Program-made: the position numbers and the translations under genes
Assembly: GCF_003355455.1 (NCBI RefSeq)
Contig: NZ_CP031357.1
Coordinates: 2,900,155-2,964,154 of the forward strand
Direction of reading: 5' to 3'
DNA length: 64,000 nucleotides
Origin: Erythrobacter aureus
GTDB taxonomy: Bacteria; Pseudomonadota; Alphaproteobacteria; Sphingomonadales; Sphingomonadaceae
Part shown: piece after piece, positions 1 through 8,177 of the stretch
How the letters are laid out: every line of letters begins with the position of its first letter
Numbering within the stretch: the stretch's first letter is position 1
Notes under the pieces: model-generated
The model's input: the letters and a program-made list of their open reading frames with translations, nothing else
Told to the model about the DNA's origin: nothing
Database searches by the model: none

Positions 1-159
1 TTCCAGCTCCAGGGCGAAATCGCCCGTCGCAACTTCGACGCGCTGGTTTCGACCACCTCGAAGAACACCGAAGCCATGCTGAAGCTCGCCAACGAAGCTT
101 TCGCTCCGGTTTCGAACCGCATGAGCCTGGCTGCCGAAAAGGTCCGCAAGGCCGCGTAA
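1..159 (+). CDS. Phasin family protein, C-terminal fragment
   Basis: Only the last 52 codons are in the window; the gene begins upstream. The fragment reads FQLQGEIARRNFDALVSTTS and continues to LAAEKVRKAA before a TAA stop. It is an amphipathic helix rich in Ala, Lys and Glu with no cysteine, typical of phasins, which coat polyhydroxyalkanoate granules. A PHA-granule family gene also occurs at 27.1 kb, which fits a PHA-accumulating cell. A strong terminator hairpin follows about 70 bases downstream. The family call rests on this short tail only. Confidence 0.7.
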   Translation, partial: FQLQGEIARRNFDALVSTTSKNTEAMLKLANEAFAPVSNRMSLAAEKVRKAA

Positions 160-229
160 GCGAACCACACAAGCTTCAATCCGCCGGACACTCTCTCCTC
201 TCTCCCTCGTTCGGCGAATTGGACACCGC

Positions 230-265
230 GGGCCGGATGGTTTCGAACCATCCGGCCCCTTTTTT
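230..265 (+). terminator. Rho-independent terminator after the phasin gene
   Basis: An 11-bp perfect stem (GGGCCGGATGG / CCATCCGGCCC) closes a 7-base loop TTTCGAA and is followed by CTTTTTTG. It ends the phasin transcript and separates it from clpS. Confidence 0.9.
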
Positions 266-355
266 GTCCGGTTCCTCAATGGAAAGGGCGCTTTCGCACC
301 GATGCGCGCACTTGACCGTCGCTCACGCCTTGCGATTTGCAGGCGCGTTACGATA

Positions 356-730
356 ATGGCCCCAGCAATGATCCACGCCCTGCCCCCCTTCCCGATCCGC
401 GCCGCCGACGGCGATGACGACTCCCATGAAGGCGACGGCCAGGTCGGCATTGCCACCAAGACCCGCGCCAAACCCAAAAAGCCGAGTCAGTACAAGGTGC
501 TGCTGCTGAATGACGATTACACGCCGATGGAATTCGTCGTGATCGTGCTCAAGCGTTTCTTCCGCATGGATATGGAAGAAGCGACAAGGGTGATGCTCCA
601 CGTTCACCAGAAGGGCGTCGGCGTGTGCGGCATCTTCCCTTACGAGGTGGCCGAAACCAAAGTGAACCAGGTGATGGATTTCGCCCGCCAGAACCAGCAC
701 CCGCTGCAATGCACGCTGGAAAAGGCGTGA
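356..730 (+). CDS. clpS: ATP-dependent Clp protease adaptor ClpS
   Basis: ClpS delivers N-degron substrates, and modulates others, to the ClpAP protease in the cytoplasm. The C-terminal 80 residues carry the family core: YKVLLLNDDYTPMEFVV (substrate pocket and Asp-Asp), then RVMLHVHQKG and a C-terminal PLQCTLEKA. The N-terminal 40 residues are a flexible acidic and basic tail, as usual. The start is uncertain: ATG at 302, 356 or 368 are all in frame and none has a strong ribosome binding site. 356 gives 124 residues, near family length. clpA is not adjacent; the next gene is convergent. Family assignment is secure. Confidence 0.93.
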   Translation: MAPAMIHALPPFPIRAADGDDDSHEGDGQVGIATKTRAKPKKPSQYKVLLLNDDYTPMEFVVIVLKRFFRMDMEEATRVMLHVHQKGVGVCGIFPYEVAETKVNQVMDFARQNQHPLQCTLEKA

Positions 731-734
731 TCCG

Positions 735-2006
735 CTACTGGCCGGGCGGCGGGGGCAGCTCCTCCCCGCGATAATCCCAGCCATTATACTGCTGAACGCA
801 GCGATCGCGCGCATCCATCGGTTCGCGCCCGCGTTCGATCTGCCGTTCCATGCAGGAAATCACCCGCGCCCAGGCGCGTTCATAGGTGATGTCCTTTGTA
901 TAGGCATAGTCGAGCACCCAGGACGGGTCGGGCGTGGCGAACAGCACGGAGCTTTGCGGCGCGGCGATATTGACGATTTCGTCGTTCCCGCAGGCCTTGC
1001 GCAGGGCGCGCACATCCTCGCTGTCCTCGTCGTAGCCGTTCGGCCCGCCCCAGCTGCCCGGCTCGCCGATGCGGTAGACGCGATCCTCGTTACCGGTCCG
1101 CACGACGAGATAGCCTTGCTCGTCGAGGCCGAGCTGGGAATCGCGGGCGAACATCACCAGCGATTCGCCCGGCCGCCCACGCGCGTCGGCTATGCGGAAG
1201 CAGCCGTCTTCCAAGACCACGCGGCCCCGCCCCAAGGCGGTGAGGCGGATGGCGGCTTCGTTGTTCTCGCGCGGGAAGAGCCGCACTAGCGATTCCAGCG
1301 CGGGGGCGAGGAAAGGCTGGGGGCGCGGACCGGGGAAGCGGAAATCGAGCCGCGGGTCGGAGATATCCCAGCCCTTTTCGCGCGCTAGCTGGCGGAATTC
1401 GGCTTCCTCGATCCCGACCGCCAGTTCCAGCCGCCCTTCACCATCGCTGCCCATCATCGAAATAGTCGAGGCTTCCTCCTCCATACGCCTTGACCAGAGC
1501 TGCTGCAGCTCGGCGAGGTCGACCGGATCGACACCCGTGGTGACCGCGCGGAAACGCGGATCGCTGGTGTATTTCGCCAGCGTTGCGGGGCCATCGCGGT
1601 AGAACACGAATTCGCCCATGACGCCCGGATCGCGCACTAGCCGAACGGTGGAGAAATTGCCGGCTTCCGCGCTTTCGATCTCGGCGCGCAGGCGCTGGAA
1701 TTCGCGCTGGAATTCAGCCGTGCCGTTGGCGCGCTCCCACGCCGCTGCCTGTTCCTCGGGTGTCCCCATCGAGGTTTGCCGGGCCAGCGTGTCGAGCGAG
1801 GTAGGCATGGGTGGCGGGATCTTCGGAAGCGCGCTGGGTGGCACGGCGCCGATGGTTGCAAAGCCACTTGCGCCGCGTTTCGCCCCTTTCGGAAGCGGCA
1901 TGGTTGCCTGTAGTGCCGAAACCTCGTTCCGGCCCGTAATATCCGCTCCCCCTGAAACCGTGGTGCACGCGCCTGAAAGCAGGCACAGAATCAGCGCTGA
2001 ACGCAT
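735..2006 (-). CDS. Hypothetical lipoprotein, 423 aa
   Basis: I do not recognise the family. The chosen ATG is preceded by a purine-rich GAAAGAGAG ribosome site and starts MRSALILCLLSGACTT, a lipoprotein-type signal with Cys14 as the likely lipidated residue; an upstream in-frame start at 2084 would bury this signal. The mature part is charged and mostly soluble, with Pro/Met-rich segments near residues 50-70 and a C-terminal region containing three Cys and ending in PPPPGQ. It runs convergently to clpS with a 4-base gap and is divergent from lptF. It is probably a cell-envelope protein of unknown role. Location is inferred from the signal only. Confidence 0.7.
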   Translation of the reverse strand: MRSALILCLLSGACTTVSGGADITGRNEVSALQATMPLPKGAKRGASGFATIGAVPPSALPKIPPPMPTSLDTLARQTSMGTPEEQAAAWERANGTAEFQREFQRLRAEIESAEAGNFSTVRLVRDPGVMGEFVFYRDGPATLAKYTSDPRFRAVTTGVDPVDLAELQQLWSRRMEEEASTISMMGSDGEGRLELAVGIEEAEFRQLAREKGWDISDPRLDFRFPGPRPQPFLAPALESLVRLFPRENNEAAIRLTALGRGRVVLEDGCFRIADARGRPGESLVMFARDSQLGLDEQGYLVVRTGNEDRVYRIGEPGSWGGPNGYDEDSEDVRALRKACGNDEIVNIAAPQSSVLFATPDPSWVLDYAYTKDITYERAWARVISCMERQIERGREPMDARDRCVQQYNGWDYRGEELPPPPGQ

Positions 2007-2121
2007 TGCGATCTCTCTTTCACCACGCCTAACGCACAAAACCCGCCGCAGGGTCCGGATGGTCCGACCGAAAGCGCGACACAAGGGGCATGACCTCGCC
2101 GCAAAACCGCGCTAGAGCCAG

Positions 2122-3372
2122 GTGCAAAGGCAACTGACCGGCGAAACCTTGTTCAAATTCCTCCCCGCCATCGATCGCTATATCTTCCGGCTCGTCATAG
2201 TGCCGATGATGGGCGTGTTCGTGGTCGCGGCCTCGCTGCTGATCCTCGACAAGATGCTGCGCCTCTTCGATTTCGTGGCGGTCGAAGGCGGGCCGGTGGG
2301 CGTCGTCTTCAAGATGCTGATGGCGCTGATCCCGGAATATGCCAGCCTCGCCATTCCGCTCGGCCTGCTGCTGGGCATCCTGCTGGCTTTTCGCAAGCTG
2401 GCGACGTCGAGCGAACTCGATGTGTTTCGGGCGGTAGGTCTGGGCTATGGGCGGCTGCTGCGTGTGCCCTATCTGATCACCGCCATCCTGATGGCGCTGA
2501 ACGTGGCGCTGGTGTTCTTCATCCAGCCGGTCAGCCGCTATTATTACGAACAGATGGAATATGAATTGCGATCGGGCGCGCTCGGTGCCTCGATCAAGGT
2601 CGGCGAATTCACGACCCTGGCCGATCGCATGGCGCTGCGGATCGAGGCGAGCGAGGATGACGGGCGCCGCCTGATGGGCATTTTCGCGCGCGTGGCCAAC
2701 GATAAGGATCAGGTCCTGTCGATCTCGGCCAAGGAAGGGGCCTTCCTGGCCACGACCGACAATCCCGACACCATCATCCTGCGGCTGACCGACGGAACCA
2801 TCGTCCAGGATACCGGCAGCAAGACCCCGCGCGTCCTCACCTTCACGCGCCACGATCTGCCGATCGATCTGCCTGCGATCGAGAAATTCCGCGCGCGCGG
2901 CGATGCCGAACGCGAATATATCCTGCCCGAACTGCTGCGTATCGGCTGGAGCGAGGGAGAACCGGAAGACAAGCGCGATGCAAGCCAGGCGAGCTTCAAT
3001 TTCCGCCTGGTCGAGGTAGTGATGATGGCCCTGATGCCCTTGCTGGCCGTAGCCCTGGGCATACCGCCGAAACGATCGACCAGCGCGCTCGGCGTGTTCC
3101 TGTCGATCATCATGGTCGTCGCCTATCACAAGGTGAACCAATACGGGGAGGATATCGCCGCGCTCGGCCGGATCGATCCGATCCTGGCGCTATGGGGGCC
3201 GTTCTTCCTGTTCGCCGCCCTGATTGTATGGATGTATTGGCGCGTCGCCCATGTGCCGGGCGGCCAGGCCATCGGCGCGCTCGAAACCTGGTTCGGCAAG
3301 CTGACCAAGCGCCTCGGCAAACTGTTCAGGCGCCGCCGACACCTGCAGATCGACCTTTCGGCAGCCGAGTAG
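2122..3372 (+). CDS. lptF: LPS export permease LptF (YjgP/YjgQ family)
   Basis: LptF is one of the two inner-membrane subunits of the LptB2FG ABC exporter that extracts lipopolysaccharide and passes it to the Lpt bridge. At 416 residues it has the expected architecture: two N-terminal membrane segments (around residues 20-75), a third near 110, a periplasmic beta-jellyroll stretch (about 140-290) and three C-terminal membrane helices. The likely start is GTG at 2122 (MQRQLTGETL). lptG follows 8 bases downstream on the same strand, the standard lptF-lptG pair. The C-terminus is basic and a little longer than in enteric homologues. Confidence 0.93.
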   Translation: MQRQLTGETLFKFLPAIDRYIFRLVIVPMMGVFVVAASLLILDKMLRLFDFVAVEGGPVGVVFKMLMALIPEYASLAIPLGLLLGILLAFRKLATSSELDVFRAVGLGYGRLLRVPYLITAILMALNVALVFFIQPVSRYYYEQMEYELRSGALGASIKVGEFTTLADRMALRIEASEDDGRRLMGIFARVANDKDQVLSISAKEGAFLATTDNPDTIILRLTDGTIVQDTGSKTPRVLTFTRHDLPIDLPAIEKFRARGDAEREYILPELLRIGWSEGEPEDKRDASQASFNFRLVEVVMMALMPLLAVALGIPPKRSTSALGVFLSIIMVVAYHKVNQYGEDIAALGRIDPILALWGPFFLFAALIVWMYWRVAHVPGGQAIGALETWFGKLTKRLGKLFRRRRHLQIDLSAAE

Positions 3373-3380
3373 CCAACCTC

Positions 3381-4478
3381 ATGCAGTTCGACTTCTTTCC
3401 CTCGCGCACGCTGACGCTCTACCTGGCGAAGATGTTCGCCGCACGCATCGTGGCGATGCTGTTCGTCCTGGTGCTGGTGCTGATGATGCTCGACCTGCTG
3501 TCGAACAGCGGCAAGATCCTCGCTGTAGCGGGCAATGGCCAGGGCGAATTGCTGACCTATGCGGGTCTCAGGATACCGCAGCTCATATCGCGCTTCCTGC
3601 CCTATTCGGTCCTGCTGGCGACGCTGATAACGCTGGTCACGCTGAACCAGAACAGCGAGGTGATCGCGATGAAGGCGGCCGGGCTTTCCGCGCATCAGGT
3701 GCTTGCGCCGCTATTGCTGACCGCGGGGCTCGTCTCGCTGTTCACCTTCGCCTTCAACGAACGCGTGGTCACCCGCGCGACCGAAACGCTGAAAGCGTGG
3801 GAGGCGGTCGATTACGGCCCGATCCCGACCGAAAGCGGCGTGCGGGCGAATGTCTATCTCAACGATAACGGCAATATCCTGACGGCGGCCTATCTCGCCG
3901 GGACGGGCGAGGCGATCGCAATGCGCAAGGTCACCTGGTACGAACGCAATGCCGAAGGGATGATCGTCGAGCAGATAGACGCCGATCGTGCGGTCTATGC
4001 CAATCCCGGCTGGCGACTCGAGGGCGTCACCCGGTTCCGCGTGCAGAGCGCGCTTACCGACACGCCGCAAGCCATGGTGGTGGGCGAAGGGCTCACTCCC
4101 GACCAGATCGACCTCGCCAAGATCGATTCCGATGCCGAGCCCTTCTGGGAGCTCACCCGGTCGATTGCCGAATTCGAAAGCGCCGGGCGGCGGACCGACG
4201 AATTGCGCGCGAAATGGTGGCACAAGATTTCCGGGCCACTATCCGCTTTCCTGATGCCTCTGCTGGGTGCCGTCGCGGCTTTCGGTCTGGCGCGTTCAGG
4301 GCAGCTTTTCGTGCGCGCGATTATCGGCATGGCGCTGGGCTTTGCCTATTTCGTGGTCGACAATGCCGCTCTCGCCATGGGCAGTTTTGGCGGCTATCCG
4401 CCTTTTCTCGCGGCCTGGGCGCCGTTCCTGCTGTTCCTGCTAATCGGTGAGACGGTCCTCGTGCGGACCGAGGAGTGA
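3381..4478 (+). CDS. lptG: LPS export permease LptG (YjgP/YjgQ family)
   Basis: Partner of LptF in the LPS export transporter. The ATG at 3381 gives 365 residues (MQFDFFPSRTLTLYLAKMF), the family length; an upstream in-frame extension overlaps lptF and reads as non-homologous basic sequence. Hydrophobic segments lie near residues 15-40, 60-80 and 100-120, then a periplasmic domain, then three helices from about 280 to the end. The stop TGA overlaps the GTG start of the next gene, so the acetyltransferase is probably translationally coupled. Confidence 0.93.
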   Translation: MQFDFFPSRTLTLYLAKMFAARIVAMLFVLVLVLMMLDLLSNSGKILAVAGNGQGELLTYAGLRIPQLISRFLPYSVLLATLITLVTLNQNSEVIAMKAAGLSAHQVLAPLLLTAGLVSLFTFAFNERVVTRATETLKAWEAVDYGPIPTESGVRANVYLNDNGNILTAAYLAGTGEAIAMRKVTWYERNAEGMIVEQIDADRAVYANPGWRLEGVTRFRVQSALTDTPQAMVVGEGLTPDQIDLAKIDSDAEPFWELTRSIAEFESAGRRTDELRAKWWHKISGPLSAFLMPLLGAVAAFGLARSGQLFVRAIIGMALGFAYFVVDNAALAMGSFGGYPPFLAAWAPFLLFLLIGETVLVRTEE

Positions 4479-4993
4479 GCGATTTCTCCATTCGGTTGGC
4501 GCGGCTTGCCGACGCGGAGGCCCTGCCGGCGATCGAACGCGCGGCAGGCGAGCTGTTCCAAACCGTCGAAGGGCTGGCAGGCGTGGCCGGGATGCACGCC
4601 ATTCCGGCCGAGGAGCAGCGGCGAATGATCCGCAAGGGCCATTCGCTGATCGCAGAGAGCGAGGGCGGGATCGTCGGCTTTCTGTCCACCGAACCTTTCG
4701 ACCGCGAACTGCATATTCGCGAATTTTCGGTCCATCCGGAGCACCAGGGGCGCGGCATCGGAAGCGTGTTGCTGCGCGCCGTGGCGATCGATGCCCACAA
4801 TAGCGGATTCCGCGCCATCACGCTGACGACATTCGGCGATGTGCCCTGGAACGGGCCGTTCTACGCCCGGCATGGCTTCGAGACGATTTCGGACCTCGAC
4901 GCGCACCCCCGGCTCGCGGCGGACATCGAAACCGAGGTGGAGCATGGCTTGCCGCGGGACCGACGCATCGCGATGATAAAATTCTTGGTCTGA
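4475..4993 (+). CDS. GNAT family N-acetyltransferase
   Basis: A 172-residue single-domain GNAT. The acetyl-CoA loop is visible as HPEHQGRGIGSVLL (the Q/R-x-x-G-x-G/A motif), preceded by the beta-strand IREFSV and followed by TLTTFGDVPWNGPFYARHGF, the usual C-terminal Tyr-containing strand. The GTG start overlaps the lptG stop (GTGA) and is preceded by ACCGAGGA. The substrate cannot be told from sequence; relatives are annotated as generic acetyltransferases acting on small molecules or protein N-termini. Co-transcription with lptFG does not by itself imply a role in LPS. Confidence 0.88.
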   Translation: MSDFSIRLARLADAEALPAIERAAGELFQTVEGLAGVAGMHAIPAEEQRRMIRKGHSLIAESEGGIVGFLSTEPFDRELHIREFSVHPEHQGRGIGSVLLRAVAIDAHNSGFRAITLTTFGDVPWNGPFYARHGFETISDLDAHPRLAADIETEVEHGLPRDRRIAMIKFLV

Positions 4994-5053
4994 CGGGAAC
5001 CGCCTCAATTGCGGCGCATTGATGCCACAATATTGCCACAAAGGAGATTTGGC

Positions 5054-5308
5054 ATGAATAAGTTTGCAGTTCCCGCGCTCGCCGCCGCTTTTGCGCTTGC
5101 CGCTTGCGGCGATGCCGATGCCCCCGCGACCGACGAGGCCACGACCACCGAGATCACCGAAACCACCGTGGTCGAGCCGGTTGCGACCGAAACCGTCGTC
5201 GCCGAACCCGTCGAGGGCGAAGAAGGCTCGAGCCTGACCATCGATGGCGGCGATGTCGATGCCACCGTGGGCGAAGACGGCGTTAAGGCGAAGATCAAAA
5301 TCGACTGA
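5054..5308 (+). CDS. Small acidic lipoprotein, 84 aa
   Basis: The ATG follows AAGGAGATTTGGC, a strong ribosome binding site. The N-terminus MNKFAVPALAAAFALAACGD is a lipoprotein signal with lipobox LAAC. The mature chain is a low-complexity run of Thr, Glu, Val and Ala (residues 22-55), then a conserved-looking tail SLTIDGGDVDATVGEDGVKA. It is probably a secreted, membrane-anchored linker-type protein of unknown function. A GGAAC-N16-CATT sequence lies upstream but is one base off the stress promoter consensus. Confidence 0.75.
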   Translation: MNKFAVPALAAAFALAACGDADAPATDEATTTEITETTVVEPVATETVVAEPVEGEEGSSLTIDGGDVDATVGEDGVKAKIKID

Positions 5309-5350
5309 CACAGCCAAGTTTACCCGGCCCATTGCCGGGTGAAATGCGAA

Positions 5351-5385
5351 GGCCGCTCCCACCCACCGAGGGGAGCGGCCTTTTT
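5351..5385. terminator. Terminator hairpin after the small lipoprotein
   Basis: A perfect 10-bp stem (GGCCGCTCCC / GGGAGCGGCC) with a 10-base loop is followed by TTTTTCG. A smaller hairpin, ACCCGGC / GCCGGGT, lies just before it at 5322-5340. It terminates rightward transcription. Confidence 0.85.
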
Positions 5386-5389
5386 CGTT

Positions 5390-5537
5390 GGGTGCGCTAT
5401 CGACCTCCGTCGAAGGCTTGCGGCACCAGTCCGAGTCTTTGCGGGGTGCGCCTTCGACCTCCGTCGAAGGCTTGCGGCACCAGTCCGAGTCTTTGCGGGG
5501 TGCGCCTTCGACCTCCGTCGAAGGCTTGCGGCACCAG
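5390..5537. repeat. Three tandem copies of a 54-bp repeat
   Basis: Copies start near 5390, 5443 and 5497. The first two run to completion; the third is cut after about 41 bases where the inverted repeat begins. Within each unit the segment CTTCGACCTCCGTCGAAG forms a hairpin (first copy slightly altered: CGCTAT for CGCCTT). The unit ends GGCACCAGTCCGAGTCTTTGC. The block lies in a 340-base gap between a terminator and the end of a desaturase gene. There are no unique spacers, so it is not a CRISPR array; it looks like a REP-type or satellite element. Confidence 0.9.
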
Positions 5538-5634
5538 CCCACTCCCCACCCGGCCACCCACGGCACGATACTGATTGGGTGGCCGGGTGGGGAGTGGGCT
5601 GGCGCCGCCGCAAGGTCGGGACGGATGTCCCGAC
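5536..5634. repeat. Perfect 25-bp inverted repeat plus a second hairpin
   Basis: Arms at 5536-5560 and 5576-5600 are exact reverse complements over 25 bases, with a 15-base loop (5561-5575). The left arm overlaps the end of the third 54-bp repeat by two bases. A second perfect hairpin, GTCGGGAC-GGAT-GTCCCGAC, follows at 5615-5634. The large stem lies just past the stop codon of the leftward desaturase gene. Together with the direct repeats it fills the whole gene-free stretch 5390-5640. Confidence 0.92.
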
Positions 5635-5647
5635 CGCACGCAACGAA

Positions 5648-6736
5648 CTATCGCATCGTGTTCCGCGCGATACGCGCGACCAGCACGCCCATCCCGGCAT
5701 GGTTGGCGCCGTGATAGCTCGAATCCGCCTCAAGCTCCGCCACCAGACGCCGGTGCGCTTCCGGCAGCGAGTGATAGGGCATCGAGGGCATCAGGTGGTG
5801 CAGCGCGTGGTATCGCAGCCCCACCGGCGCCCACAGTTCGGCGATCATGCCGGGCGGCGGGACATTGACGCTATCGAGGAACTGCGCGGTAACGGTCATC
5901 GCCTCGCCCTCGTTCTCCCACAGGTGAGCGACCAGCGTGCGTAGCTGGTTGAGCAGCGCAACCACCGAAGCCACGGCGAAGGCCACCAGCAGCGGCTTCC
6001 AGCCAAAGGCGAAAACGCTGCCGATCAGCGCCCAGCTCCACAGCATGCCGCCGACTTCCTGAAATACCACGCGCGGGCGCAGATCGCCTTCGGGCGGGCG
6101 GCGGCGGAAATCGGGATTGATCGCCAGCGCGCTGAGGCGTTGCCAGGTAAGCCGACGGATGGGCGGGATGATCGCCCCCAGCGGCACCAGCACCGCAAAG
6201 CGGAACAACAGGGCAGCCGGGGCCAGCAGCGCGATCAGCACGAAGGCGGGCAGGCTCCACGGCTTCATCAGCGCGAGAGGCAGATATTCCGGATCCTCGA
6301 TCGTGCCGTATTGCGTGCGCTTGTGATGCAGCGTGTGCACCTGTTCGTACATGAAGGACGGAGTCAGCATGGGAATCCCGACCAGCAGGTTCCACGCCGC
6401 GCTGAAGCCGGGCAGCGCGCCGTTCCGGAAATGCGATATTTCGTGGATGAACAGCAGCGCGCGGTAGAGCGCGAGGACCGATAGAACGCCGAGCGCGAGC
6501 GCCACCGGCACGCTTTCGACAAGAATGGCGCCTGCCAGTGAGGCATAGCCGACCAAGGCCGAACCGATCATGTCCGGCCAATATATTCCCGCGCGGTGTG
6601 CGGCGATGTCCTTGGTCAGATCGCGCGCCGCGCGCAGCATCGCCTTGTCGTCGGGTATCTGGGCATGCCAACCCGAGCCCGCCTCGCGTCGCGAGGCGAT
6701 ATCGGCAGCCGAAATCCGTGTTTGTTGCACATTCAT
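5648..6736 (-). CDS. Membrane fatty acid desaturase
   Basis: Di-iron integral membrane desaturase or hydroxylase of the fatty acid desaturase superfamily, acting on acyl lipids in the inner membrane. From the ATG at 6736 the protein has 362 residues. Three histidine boxes are visible: HEISH (98-102), HTLHH (134-138) and a C-terminal HALHH near residue 317. Hydrophobic segments surround them (about 58-95, 110-130, 165-200 and 225-255). An upstream in-frame ATG at 6832 adds 32 residues without membrane or motif content. It is divergent from the YghO-like gene; the inverted repeat above lies just beyond its stop. Regiospecificity cannot be assigned. Confidence 0.9.
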   Translation of the reverse strand: MNVQQTRISAADIASRREAGSGWHAQIPDDKAMLRAARDLTKDIAAHRAGIYWPDMIGSALVGYASLAGAILVESVPVALALGVLSVLALYRALLFIHEISHFRNGALPGFSAAWNLLVGIPMLTPSFMYEQVHTLHHKRTQYGTIEDPEYLPLALMKPWSLPAFVLIALLAPAALLFRFAVLVPLGAIIPPIRRLTWQRLSALAINPDFRRRPPEGDLRPRVVFQEVGGMLWSWALIGSVFAFGWKPLLVAFAVASVVALLNQLRTLVAHLWENEGEAMTVTAQFLDSVNVPPPGMIAELWAPVGLRYHALHHLMPSMPYHSLPEAHRRLVAELEADSSYHGANHAGMGVLVARIARNTMR

Positions 6737-6885
6737 GGTCGAAATTCCCGGGGCGTCTCTATCCGAAAACACACACGCGATACAGCGCACGGTGTCGATC
6801 ATAGTAATCGTGGCGGCGCGTTTCCTTGACAAAGATCAGCTAGCGCACACAGGGCTAATCCAGGCTGAACGAAGGTAACGCGCGA

Positions 6886-8049
6886 ATGTCCGATGCGAAT
6901 GTGGTGATAGAGGCAGTGGAAGGCAAGAAGGGCCGCGCCGAGTTTGTCGATATCGGTCGGGCGCTGGCCGCACGCGAACCGCATTCCGTGCCGCAACTGC
7001 GTTCGGAACAATTGGAATTGGTCGATCCGGGTAAGAACCCCTTTTTCGGCCATGCCTCCCACCAGCTCTTCATCGCCCGCCGGAAAGGCAGGCCGGTGGG
7101 CCGCATTTCCGCCCATATCGATCATCTTGCCCTCGAATTGCCGCGCGAACAGGGTTTCGGTCCAGGCGCGGGCATGTTCGGCTATTTCGATGCCGAGGAC
7201 GAAGGCGCGGCGCATGCGCTTCTCGCGGCGGCCGAGCGCTGGTTGCGCGCCCAGGGCATGACCCGCGCGATCGGCCCGATCTCGATGTCGATCTGGGAAG
7301 AGCCCGGCCTGCTCGTGAAAGGCCAGGATCACGCGCCGCTGATCATGATGGGCCACCACCCGGCTATATACCGGCAATGGATCGAGAGCGCGGGCTATGC
7401 GCGCGCCAAGACGTTGCTGACATACGATCTGGACGTATCGGGGGATTTCCCCCCGCTGGTGCGCCGCATCGTGCAATCGGGTCAGCGCAACAAACGCATC
7501 ACCGTCCGCCCGGTCGACACAAAACGCTGGGACGAGGAAGTCGAGGTAATCCTTTCGATCCTCAACGATGCCTGGTCGAACAATTGGGGGTTCGTTCCGT
7601 TCACCAGTGAAGAAATCGCCTATGCCGGCAAGAAACTGAAGCCGATCATTCACGAGGAGATCAATCTGGTGGCGGAACTGGACGGGCGGCCAGTCGCCTT
7701 CATGCTGACCTTCCCCGACGTCAACCGCGTACTGCGCAAGGTGAATGGCAAGCTGTTTCCCTTCGGATGGTTCCACCTGCTGCGCTGGATGCGCAAACCC
7801 ATCGGCGCCGATATGCGCGTGCCCCTGATGGGTGTGCTCAAGGAACTGCACAATTCGCGTCTCGCCAGCCAGCTTGCCTTCATGATGATCAGCCAGATCC
7901 GCGACACCGCCACCCGGCTCTATGGCACGCAGCGCGCCGAGATCGGCTGGATTCTCGACGACAATAAGGGGATGATGGCAATTGCCGATGCCATCGAAAG
8001 CAGCGTCAATCGCGAATATGCGATTTATGAAAGGCCGATCGCCGATTGA
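6886..8049 (+). CDS. YghO-like N-acyltransferase family protein
   Basis: A 387-residue soluble protein matching a GNAT-fold family often mislabelled 'dATP pyrophosphohydrolase' and related to E. coli YghO. Family features visible are PFFGHASHQLFIARRKGRPV and GRISAHIDH near the N-terminus, FGPGAGMFGYFD, GPISMSIWEEPGLLVKG, then LNDAWSNNWGFVPFT in the C-terminal half. It starts at ATG 6886 after a GAACGAAGGTAAC leader. The substrate is unknown. It is divergent from the desaturase, which suggests but does not prove a lipid connection. Confidence 0.75.
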   Translation: MSDANVVIEAVEGKKGRAEFVDIGRALAAREPHSVPQLRSEQLELVDPGKNPFFGHASHQLFIARRKGRPVGRISAHIDHLALELPREQGFGPGAGMFGYFDAEDEGAAHALLAAAERWLRAQGMTRAIGPISMSIWEEPGLLVKGQDHAPLIMMGHHPAIYRQWIESAGYARAKTLLTYDLDVSGDFPPLVRRIVQSGQRNKRITVRPVDTKRWDEEVEVILSILNDAWSNNWGFVPFTSEEIAYAGKKLKPIIHEEINLVAELDGRPVAFMLTFPDVNRVLRKVNGKLFPFGWFHLLRWMRKPIGADMRVPLMGVLKELHNSRLASQLAFMMISQIRDTATRLYGTQRAEIGWILDDNKGMMAIADAIESSVNREYAIYERPIAD

Positions 8050-8103
8050 ACCGGGCCGGCTGTCGCAATTTGGCCACGGTCCGCAGTCAAGCGACAGGCG
8101 GCG

Positions 8104-8129
8104 GGAACTGCATCGGCGCGCCCACCGTT
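8104..8129 (+). promoter_or_regulatory. Candidate EcfG-dependent promoter
   Basis: GGAAC at 8104-8108 and CGTT at 8126-8129 are separated by 17 bases, matching the alphaproteobacterial general stress sigma consensus (GGAAC-N16/17-CGTT). The ATG of the response regulator is 49 bases further on. Compare the 16-base spacing upstream of phyR and nepR. Confidence 0.65.
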
Positions 8130-8177
8130 GGCGGAACACACGCGCGATACCGATATCGCCACCCCTTACGAGAACCG

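Noticed and set aside
4996..5020. GGAAC-N16-CATT upstream of the small lipoprotein as an EcfG promoter
   Set aside because: The CGTT half is CATT, a mismatch at a conserved position; too weak to call.
5390..5537. Possible CRISPR array or coding ORFs in the repeat block
   Set aside because: Repeats abut without unique spacers, and short frames there are repetitive and lack family motifs; no cas genes are present.
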